Assembly: GCA_019114115.1 (NCBI GenBank) | Contig: DXGD01000385.1 | Coordinates: 1-7,281, forward strand | Origin: Candidatus Nesterenkonia stercoripullorum | Lineage (GTDB): Bacteria; Actinomycetota; Actinomycetes; Actinomycetales; Micrococcaceae | Length of the DNA stretch: 7,281 nucleotides | Direction: 5' to 3' | Shown: positions 1 through 5,195 of the stretch, in pieces | How positions within the stretch are numbered: the first letter of the stretch is position 1 | Layout: every line of letters starts with the position of its first letter | Notes under the pieces: generated by a model | What the model saw: only the letters and a program-made list of their open reading frames with translations | Told to the model about the DNA's origin: nothing | The model's database searches: none | Made by a program: the position numbers and the translations under genes

Positions 1-487
1 GGTGGCGAACGCACCGGAGGTGCTGGACCGTCTCCTGCCGCAAGGCAGCGTTGCTGAGCTCTGGGTGTTCTTCCCCGACCCCTGGCACAAGAAGAAGCAC
101 AATAAGCGCCGTCTGATTCAAGATGAGTTCATCGCCCGGGCTGCGCGAGTGCTGCCCGAGGGCGGGCTGTGGCGATTGGCCACAGACTGGTCGGGCTACG
201 CTGAACAGATGCGCGAGGTCATCTCGGCCGCGCCGGAATTCGAGAATCTCCATGCGGGGGAGCGGACAGGAGATCAGTCGCCACTGACTGAGGTGCGCCT
301 GGAAGACCTGGACAATCTCAGCCTCGGCAAAGACGTGCGGCCCCTGCCCTGGGAGGAGGCCGTGGACACCATCGGTGGGTGGGCCCCTCGCTTCGCCGGC
401 AGAGTCACGACTGATTTCGAGGCCAAGGCTGTAGAGGCTGGGCGCCGGATCTTCGATCTGACCTTCGTCCGCACTGCACAGGACTGA
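1..487 (+). CDS. trmB: tRNA (guanine-N7-)-methyltransferase TrmB, 3' part (5' end outside window)
   Basis: The last 161 codons of a SAM-dependent methyltransferase that makes m7G at position 46 in the tRNA variable loop (cytoplasmic, EC 2.1.1.33). The family signature is clear: FFPDPWHKKKHNKRR at residues 23-37 of the visible part, then an ATDW segment (residues 60-63), and a C-terminal stretch RVTTDFEAKAVEAGRRIF that corresponds to the family's conserved T-x-F/Y-E-x motif before the stop. TrmB proteins normally carry about 90-120 further residues with the glycine-rich SAM loop, which must lie left of the window; the GTG at base 2 is only an in-frame valine, not a start. The gene ends with TGA at 485-487 inside a 16-bp tandem repeat. 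It converges on the CPBP gene, 74 bp away. Identification is by recognised family motifs and is very secure. Confidence 0.95.
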   Translation, partial: VANAPEVLDRLLPQGSVAELWVFFPDPWHKKKHNKRRLIQDEFIARAARVLPEGGLWRLATDWSGYAEQMREVISAAPEFENLHAGERTGDQSPLTEVRLEDLDNLSLGKDVRPLPWEEAVDTIGGWAPRFAGRVTTDFEAKAVEAGRRIFDLTFVRTAQD

Positions 488-519
488 CACCGCACAGGAC
501 TGACACTGCACAGGACTGA
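472..519. repeat. Three tandem copies of a 16-bp unit across the trmB stop codon
   Basis: Unit CACTGCACAGGACTGA occurs at 472-487, 488-503 and 504-519. The copies are identical except for one base (T to C at 491 in the middle copy). The first copy encodes the last five residues and stop codon of TrmB; the other two lie just outside the gene. Because 16 is not a multiple of three, the three TGA triplets (485, 501, 517) fall in three different reading frames. It probably arose by local duplication through replication slippage. There is no spacer structure, so it is not CRISPR-like. Confidence 0.9.
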
Positions 520-561
520 TCGGTGCGGACCCCGCGGGTGCCCACCGGGCCCGTCGACCGA

Positions 562-1548
562 TCACCGCGCCGGAGCGAAGGCTTTCCGGCTCATGATCAG
601 CAGGATGCCCAGCAGGATGGCCGGGAGAATCCACCCGGACCATCCCTGCAGCGTCGCGGCGCGCAGGTCTACGGTGACACCTTCAGCGGCGAACCAGAAG
701 TGCAGGACGGCGGCTGAGGTGATCATCGACTGCCCGAACGCGGCTGGCCAGATCGAGCCGGAGCGCGTCCGGAGCCAGGCCAGGACCCCGCCGATGACGA
801 TGCTGTAGCCGATCATGAGCGCCAGGGACTCGAAGATGTTCCCCAGGTTGTAGAAGAAGCCGAGGTACAGCAGTGGCGCGTACCACAGGCCCGAGGCGAT
901 TCCGGTGATGAGCACCGCCCACCCCGGCCCCCATCGCACCTGGAGGCGCGGGAAGAGATATCCGCGCCAGCCCATCTCCTGGGCGGCATGGATGAAGACG
1001 AGGACGAGCGCTCCCAGGAAGATCTGGCCGATCTCCACTGCCAGGCCGGGGGCGATGAACTCCGTGGCGTCATGGCCGAGCCGAGTCTCCAGCTCACGAA
1101 CGAATATCGGAAGCGAAGGGTCAAGAGGATAGACCCCCAAGAGTGCCCCGACGCCGAGCGCGGCGACGCTGAAAGCGAAGAGCAGCATGAGGCTCAGCAC
1201 GCTCCAGCCGATGAGCCGGCCGAGCGGCCGCAGCGGAGTGATGCCCAGCGCATCGACCAGCGGCTGAGGCTTGGTGGGCACGTGAACGCCGTCGGTGCTG
1301 TCAGTGGCCTCACGACGACGTGCGCGCACGTGCCGGCGTTCCACGAGATACGCGACGATCGCCCCGATCAGGGGAGTGAGCATCACGAGGTTGTAGTAGG
1401 TCTGCAGCGGCTGCTCACCACGGTCCGCGGCATCGGTGAACACGACCGGCGACGCCGCCAGCCAGGCTAAAGCCCAGGTCACCGCGATGTACGTGGACAG
1501 AACTGTCAGTGGCAGGTGGGGCGTGCCCACAACATTGGGGTGTTTCAC
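562..1548 (-). CDS. CPBP (ABI/CAAX-protease-like) family membrane protein with substituted catalytic motifs
   Basis: A 328-residue polytopic membrane protein, starting at GTG 1548 with AAGG 4 nt upstream as ribosome binding site. Hydrophobic segments lie at about residues 12-32, 53-69, 112-140, 170-190, 208-232, 240-258, 265-288 and 304-320. The core carries the CPBP family layout: motif 1 as QEMGWRGYLFP (190-200, usually EExxxRG), motif 2 as GLWYAPL (220-226, usually LWHLP) and motif 3 as GQSMIT (272-277, usually HxxxN). Thus the first Glu is Gln190, the motif-2 His is Tyr223, and the motif-3 His and Asn are Gln273 and Thr277. Active CPBP proteins are intramembrane glutamic endopeptidases related to eukaryotic Rce1; this one is probably not proteolytic, or works differently. 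It lies 48 bp behind tam on the same strand, so co-transcription is plausible. An Arg-rich cytoplasmic-type loop lies at 71-80. Family assignment is good; the substrate or partner is unknown. Confidence 0.85.
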   Translation of the reverse strand: MKHPNVVGTPHLPLTVLSTYIAVTWALAWLAASPVVFTDAADRGEQPLQTYYNLVMLTPLIGAIVAYLVERRHVRARRREATDSTDGVHVPTKPQPLVDALGITPLRPLGRLIGWSVLSLMLLFAFSVAALGVGALLGVYPLDPSLPIFVRELETRLGHDATEFIAPGLAVEIGQIFLGALVLVFIHAAQEMGWRGYLFPRLQVRWGPGWAVLITGIASGLWYAPLLYLGFFYNLGNIFESLALMIGYSIVIGGVLAWLRTRSGSIWPAAFGQSMITSAAVLHFWFAAEGVTVDLRAATLQGWSGWILPAILLGILLIMSRKAFAPAR

Positions 1549-1596
1549 AGGACCTTAACGATACAGGTCTGAGCGGCGTGGCAGGCGGCGCCGAGA

Positions 1597-2415
1597 CTAT
1601 TCCTTGCGGGCGATGAAGAACAGGCGACGGAACGGCAGGATCGTTCCCATCTCGGCGCGCGGGTAGGCCTCGCGGAGGGCTGCCTTGTATTCCTCGACGA
1701 ACTGGGACTTCACCGGCTCCGGCAGAGCGCTCAGGACCGGTCGTGCAGCCGCTGCGGAGATCCAGGTGAACACTGGGTCCTCGCCCTGCAGGATGTGGTG
1801 GTAGCGGGTCTCCCACGCGTCGATGTCGACACCGGGCCGGGCGAGATCGTGCATATAGTCGACCAGCTCCGCTGTCGGCTGGAGCAGGGTGCCGGGGTCG
1901 ATATGGGAAGCATAGGGCTCGCGTGCGGCGAGATCCGCCAGCAGCTGATGAGAAGGTGCTGAGAAGTTGCCCGGAATCTGGACCGCCAGCGTTCCGCCCG
2001 GCGCGACGAGATTCAGGATATCCGGAAGCACCTCCCGGTGATCGGGAAGCCACTGGAGCGCCGCATTGGAGACCACGAGATCGGCAGTGCCCTCCAGGGA
2101 CAGGCCGCGGATATCAGCCTGCACATAGGAGATGCGATCGTCCTGTGTGGTGCTCTCTGCGCGCTCGATCATCTCGGCGCTGGAGTCCACTCCGGTGATC
2201 CACGCGTCGGGCCACATGGCGCGCAGGATCGGCATGCCATTGCCGGGGCCGCAGCCCAGGTCCACGATCGAGCGCACTCCGGGCGCGCCGACGTGGGTCA
2301 GGAGATCGATGAAGGGCTGGGTGCGTTCGGAGGCGTAGGTCAGGTATGCACCTGGGTTCCAGTGCGTATTGGAGCGCAGGTCGGTGCTTTCGGGTGTAGC
2401 TGAAGTGCTGGGCAT
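1597..2415 (-). CDS. tam: Trans-aconitate 2-methyltransferase
   Basis: A 272-residue class I SAM-dependent methyltransferase that esterifies trans-aconitate, the spontaneous isomer of cis-aconitate that inhibits aconitase (EC 2.1.1.144), in the cytoplasm. The sequence follows the Tam pattern closely: WNPGAYLTYASER near the start (from Trp19), the SAM loop VDLGCGPGNG (51-60), the acidic residue after strand 2 in GVDSSAEMI (Asp77), QADIRG (99-104), NAALQWLPDH (117-126) and an AVQIPGN segment, ending with the family-typical PFRRLFFIARKE. It is slightly longer than the roughly 252-residue E. coli enzyme because of about 15 extra N-terminal residues. ATG 2415 is the only Met before the conserved WNP motif. 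No Shine-Dalgarno precedes it, but a TAGAAT hexamer sits 6 nt upstream, so a leaderless transcript is likely. The CPBP gene follows 48 bp downstream; aztD is divergent. Confidence 0.9.
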   Translation of the reverse strand: MPSTSATPESTDLRSNTHWNPGAYLTYASERTQPFIDLLTHVGAPGVRSIVDLGCGPGNGMPILRAMWPDAWITGVDSSAEMIERAESTTQDDRISYVQADIRGLSLEGTADLVVSNAALQWLPDHREVLPDILNLVAPGGTLAVQIPGNFSAPSHQLLADLAAREPYASHIDPGTLLQPTAELVDYMHDLARPGVDIDAWETRYHHILQGEDPVFTWISAAAARPVLSALPEPVKSQFVEEYKAALREAYPRAEMGTILPFRRLFFIARKE

Positions 2416-2421
2416 GTGGCG

Positions 2422-2427
2422 ATTCTA
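2422..2427 (-). promoter_or_regulatory. Candidate -10 box of tam (leaderless start)
   Basis: Read on the minus strand, TAGAAT matches the sigma-70-type TATAAT in five of six bases and lies exactly 6 nt before the ATG at 2415, so transcription would begin at or next to the start codon. No convincing -35 element is seen 16-18 bp further upstream. The lack of a Shine-Dalgarno before tam fits a leaderless mRNA. The claim rests on spacing and hexamer match alone. Confidence 0.45.
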
Positions 2428-2456
2428 GACATCTGCGGCCACTGCTGCGCCCGGCC

Positions 2457-2476
2457 TGACATGTTGCGACATGTGA
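2457..2476. repeat. Repeated ACATGT palindrome in the tam-aztD intergenic region
   Basis: Two copies of GACATGT start at 2458 and 2468, exactly 10 bp apart, and each contains the self-complementary hexamer ACATGT. The pair therefore reads both as a direct repeat with one helical turn of pitch and as an inverted repeat (ACATGT-TGCG-ACATGT, 2459-2474). It lies 42 bp upstream of the tam start and about 38 bp upstream of the aztD -35 element. A regulator binding site is possible; no protein can be assigned. Confidence 0.4.
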
Positions 2477-2512
2477 CGGGGCGAAGGTCGCTGCGGCACT
2501 GATGAGAACGAG

Positions 2513-2541
2513 TTGCATTACGTGGCTAAGCTAGTGATAAT
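2513..2541 (+). promoter_or_regulatory. Promoter of the aztD-like gene
   Basis: TTGCAT (2513-2518) and GATAAT (2536-2541) are spaced by 17 bp. The -10 matches TATAAT in five of six positions and the -35 keeps the TTG core. Seven bases after the -10 comes the A of the ATG at 2549, so the expected transcription start coincides with the start codon. The absence of any Shine-Dalgarno before that ATG agrees with a leaderless mRNA. The -10 element lies entirely within the Zur-like palindrome. Confidence 0.65.
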
Positions 2542-2549
2542 GATTCTCA
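2535..2549 (+). promoter_or_regulatory. Zur-like (Fur-family) operator overlapping the -10 and start codon
   Basis: TGATAATGATTCTCA is a 7-1-7 palindrome: the left arm TGATAAT and the reverse complement of the right arm, TGAGAAT, agree at six of seven positions. It matches the general form of actinobacterial Zur boxes (TGAnAATnATTnTCA-like) and is strikingly AT-rich against its surroundings. It covers the -10 hexamer and the first base of the ATG, so a bound repressor would block RNA polymerase directly. The downstream gene encodes a putative zinc-binding lipoprotein, which favours Zur over Fur. The binding protein is inferred, not shown. Confidence 0.7.
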
Positions 2550-3958
2550 TGAAAACACACACCTTGTCATGGTCTTCACTTGCTCTCCTCGCTCCCCTCC
2601 TGCTCGCCTCCTGCAGCTCGGATACGCCGGACGCTGGGGACTCCGGGAGCTCGGGGGACTCAGGGTCTGAGACGGATGCGCCTGAGGGGGCTTCGGCGTC
2701 GGAGGCTGCTGACCCGTCGGATCGGGAGACCAGTGAGGCGGGAGGGCCCGCCCCTCGGCTCGCGGTGACGCACGAGGGCGGCGTCGCCGTCGTGGATGGG
2801 GCGACGCTGGAGGTGCTGGAGGACTTTCCCGCGGAGGGCTTCCTCAGAGTGAGCCCGGCCGGGGATGGTCGGCACTTCTTCCTGACCGAGGGTGAGACCT
2901 TCCGGCTGCTCGACGGCGGAACCTGGGGGGAGCCGCACGGGGACCACAATCACTACTATGCGACGGACCCGTTCTTGAGCGATATCACCGTCGAGGGGGA
3001 TACGCCGGGGCATGTGGTGGGCCATGATGGCCGCGGCGCCCTGTTCTTCGACGGCTCAGGGGAGATCGCGGAGTTCGATCTCACCGACCTGGACGTCACC
3101 GGTGAGCTGGAGACGGAATCGGCGTCGACCGATGAGGCGCACCACGGCGTCGCTGTGCCGCTGGACGACGGCGGACGGGTGGAGACCCTCGGCGACTCTG
3201 AGACCCGCAGCGGGGCCCGCGTGCTCGACGGCGAGGGAGAGGAAGTCGCCCGGAACGAGGATTGCCCGGGCATCCACGGAGAGACCGGCGGGCCCGACGG
3301 CACTGTCGCCTTCGGCTGCGAAGACGGGGTGCTGATCTGGGACGGCGACGAGTTCACCACGATCAAGGCGGATGAGGACTATGCCCGTTCAGGGAACCTG
3401 TTCGCCCATCCCGACTCGGGTGTCCTGCTGGGCGACTACAACGAGGACCCCGATAGCGAAGAGCCGATGACCAGCGTCGCGCTCTTCGACGTCGAGGGCG
3501 AGGAGATGACCACGGTGGATGTGGGCTCCGCCTATAACTTCCGTTCCCTGGCCAGGGGCCCGGAAGGCGAGGCCCTCGTGCTCGCTGAGGACGGCATCCT
3601 TCATGTCTACGATGCGGACAGCGGCGAGACGCTCGATGAGATCGAGGTCCTTGAGTCGTGGACTGAGCCCGAGGAATGGCAGGAGCCCCGCCCGGCCATC
3701 CGCGTTGTGGACGATATCGCCTACATCACGGACCCCTCGGAGCAGGAGCTTCACATGGTGGACCTCGTTGAGGGCGAAGTGGTCAATAGCGCTGAGCTGG
3801 ATATCGAACCCAATGAGCTCGCCGTCGTGGACGGGCGGCCGGTGGAAGGCGTGACCCCGGAGCAGGACGACGACGATCACGATCACGAGGACGGGAGCGA
3901 TGATCACGATCATGACGGTCATGATCACGACGAGGAACACGACGACCATGACCACTGA
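2549..3958 (+). CDS. aztD: AztD-like zinc-binding lipoprotein (putative zinc metallochaperone)
   Basis: A 469-residue secreted, lipid-anchored protein. MKTHTLSWSSLALLAPLLLASC is a short lipoprotein signal peptide with lipobox LASC (Cys22). A roughly 45-residue linker rich in Ser, Asp, Glu, Gly and Ala follows, then a repeat-like beta-rich body, consistent with the beta-propeller fold known for AztD. A His cluster lies in GEPHGDHNHYY (His130, 133, 135), and Cys239 and Cys257 could pair. The tail (residues 440-469) is almost all Asp, Glu and His, with nine His. AztD proteins bind periplasmic zinc and hand it to the AztABC transporter's binding protein. ATG 2549 is preferred to TTG 2513 because it directly begins the signal peptide and lies 7 nt after a -10 box. 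No aztABC genes flank it. It probably works at the outer face of the membrane and is repressed by Zur when zinc is plentiful. Family call is good; the exact role is inferred. Confidence 0.82.
   Translation: MKTHTLSWSSLALLAPLLLASCSSDTPDAGDSGSSGDSGSETDAPEGASASEAADPSDRETSEAGGPAPRLAVTHEGGVAVVDGATLEVLEDFPAEGFLRVSPAGDGRHFFLTEGETFRLLDGGTWGEPHGDHNHYYATDPFLSDITVEGDTPGHVVGHDGRGALFFDGSGEIAEFDLTDLDVTGELETESASTDEAHHGVAVPLDDGGRVETLGDSETRSGARVLDGEGEEVARNEDCPGIHGETGGPDGTVAFGCEDGVLIWDGDEFTTIKADEDYARSGNLFAHPDSGVLLGDYNEDPDSEEPMTSVALFDVEGEEMTTVDVGSAYNFRSLARGPEGEALVLAEDGILHVYDADSGETLDEIEVLESWTEPEEWQEPRPAIRVVDDIAYITDPSEQELHMVDLVEGEVVNSAELDIEPNELAVVDGRPVEGVTPEQDDDDHDHEDGSDDHDHDGHDHDEEHDDHDH
3866..3955 (+). repeat. 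Low-complexity GAC/GAT/CAC/CAT tract coding the Asp/His tail
   Basis: Thirty consecutive codons are almost exclusively GAC, GAT, CAC, CAT, GAG or GAA and encode five clustered His groups separated by acidic residues. Motifs such as GATCACGAT and GATCATGAC recur. The protein segment is a plausible low-affinity zinc-collecting tail. Such tracts can change length by slippage, so tail length may vary between strains. Confidence 0.75.
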
Positions 3959-3996
3959 TCACCACCGGCGCTGACCGCAGCATCTGAGTGCCGTCA

Positions 3997-4037
3997 CTGA
4001 AGCCCCGCCCGTCACAGCCTCACGGGTGGGGCTTCAG
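3997..4037. terminator. Strong hairpin terminator between convergent aztD-like and DMT genes
   Basis: The arms 3997-4012 (CTGAAGCCCCGCCCGT) and 4022-4037 (ACGGGTGGGGCTTCAG) pair over 16 bp with one G-T/G-U-type mismatch, around a 9-nt loop. It sits 38 bp after the aztD-like stop and 8 bp after the stop of the convergent EamA gene, so it can serve both. Neither side has a run of T, which is common for actinobacterial terminators. The structure itself is unmistakable; its role is inferred from position. Confidence 0.85.
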
Positions 4038-4045
4038 CTCGTTCC

Positions 4046-5155
4046 TCATGGCTTTCCCGTTCCGTGGAGCCGTCGCACGGCGCGTGCGTGGCGGGCGGCG
4101 AGCATCGAGGCCCACCATGCACCGGCCAGGATCAGCGCGCAGCCGACCAGCTGCCACACGGTGGGGAGCTCTCCGAAGAAGATCGCCGCCATCGCCAGGG
4201 CGAACACCGCGGAGAGGAGCATGAGCGTGCTGGATGCGGTCTCGGTGATCGCCGTCATCGCGGTGTTGAAGCACAAGTAGGTGATGACCTGGCCGATCAG
4301 GGCCAGCGCAAGCAGCCACCCCCATTCGGGCGCTGTGTGGGGAACACTCAGGCGCCCGCTCACCGCGGCGCCGAGGAGGCAGACCAGCCCGGCCGAGAGG
4401 CACACGGTGGCCAGCACCGTGAATGGCGCAGGGCGCGACGTCGTCGGCGCCGTTCGCCGGATGATGGCCAGGTACGTGGCATAGCCCGCGCCCGCCGCGA
4501 TGCCCGCGAGCACTCCGCTCAGCGGGACGCCCGTCCCGGACGCTCCCGGAGCCGATGATGCTGAGGGTGCGAAGATGCCCGCCGTCATGATGACCCCGAA
4601 GAGCATGAGCGGGACGATGACTGCCAGTTGTCGCATCGGGCGCACCCCGTCGACGGCCCAGGCGATCAGCGGCAGTATCACCAGCTGCAAGTTGATCAGC
4701 ACGGTCGCCAGTCCTGGCCCGATCCCCTCGATGGCGACGTTGTAGAAGGAATAGTCCGCGCCCAGCGCGACTCCCGCGACCGTGGCCCCGATGATCGTGC
4801 GCCGGGGGATGAAGGTGGCCGTGCCCGCGTCAGCGGTGACTGCGGAGCCGGCCCCGGTGTGGGCCTCAGGGCCGGCCGGGCTGCGCTCACGCGACCGGCG
4901 CTCACCCCGGCTGCGATCGTGCGCGATCCGGTGCCTGCGGTATTCCCACCATGCGAAGGGCGCCAGCATCGGCACAGCGAAGAGGCACCGCCAGGCCGCC
5001 ACGCTGAGCGGCTCGCCGTCGATCGCCGCGATGATGGAGGCCGATGCAGCCAGTGCCATCGTCCCCAGAACCATGAGCAGAATGCCCTGAGTCCGAGAAA
5101 TCATAGCTGCTAGTCTCTCAGATCCTGGCCCTCCCGCCGGGCGGCTCGCAGTCAC
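4046..5155 (-). CDS. EamA/DMT-superfamily metabolite exporter
   Basis: A 369-residue inner-membrane protein with two EamA repeats and about ten transmembrane helices. The first repeat spans about residues 22-195 and the second about 212-352, beginning SGVLAGIAAGAGYATYLAIIRR and ending with the usual FFGELPTVWQLVGCALILAGAWW pattern (final two helices). DMT proteins of this type export small metabolites such as amino acids or nucleotide-related compounds; the substrate cannot be read from sequence. Helices 2 and 3 are joined by an unusually long hydrophilic segment (about 71-118), first Arg-rich, then Ala/Thr/Gly-rich. Start: GTG 5155 has AGGAG 10 nt upstream; ATG 5104 (Met18) would begin only a few residues before helix 1 and is a real alternative. 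It follows the regulator gene by 40 bp on the same strand, suggesting an operon, and ends next to the shared hairpin. Confidence 0.85.
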   Translation of the reverse strand: MTASRPAGGPGSERLAAMISRTQGILLMVLGTMALAASASIIAAIDGEPLSVAAWRCLFAVPMLAPFAWWEYRRHRIAHDRSRGERRSRERSPAGPEAHTGAGSAVTADAGTATFIPRRTIIGATVAGVALGADYSFYNVAIEGIGPGLATVLINLQLVILPLIAWAVDGVRPMRQLAVIVPLMLFGVIMTAGIFAPSASSAPGASGTGVPLSGVLAGIAAGAGYATYLAIIRRTAPTTSRPAPFTVLATVCLSAGLVCLLGAAVSGRLSVPHTAPEWGWLLALALIGQVITYLCFNTAMTAITETASSTLMLLSAVFALAMAAIFFGELPTVWQLVGCALILAGAWWASMLAARHARAVRRLHGTGKP

Positions 5156-5195
5156 TTCGACAGGTCTCCTGCGAGCGGCACATGGGACGTCCAGC

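Noticed and set aside
472..519. CRISPR-like array
   Set aside because: The three repeats are directly adjacent with no spacers and are only 16 bp long.
521..560. Intrinsic terminator between trmB and the CPBP gene
   Set aside because: The segment is GC-rich and can form only short, competing stems (such as CGGGT/GCCCG); no stem comparable to 3997-4037 was found.
988..1470. Plus-strand frame opposite the CPBP gene
   Set aside because: Charged, low-complexity product with no family resemblance, fully antisense to a membrane protein with clear motifs. A typical GC-rich shadow frame.
2513..2548. TTG at 2513 as the start of the aztD-like protein
   Set aside because: It would add 12 residues in front of a complete lipoprotein signal peptide and would put the promoter and Zur-like box inside the coding region. 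ATG 2549 fits better.
3389..3955. Minus-strand open frame starting with a Val/Ile/Met-rich stretch that resembles a membrane helix
   Set aside because: It is the exact complement of the GAC/GAT/CAC/CAT tract coding the Asp/His tail; those codons read backwards give Val, Ile and Met. It is antisense to a well-supported gene.
4064..4558. Plus-strand frame opposite the EamA gene
   Set aside because: Arg/Gly/His-rich translation without domain character and antisense to the transporter; no promoter or ribosome site seen.
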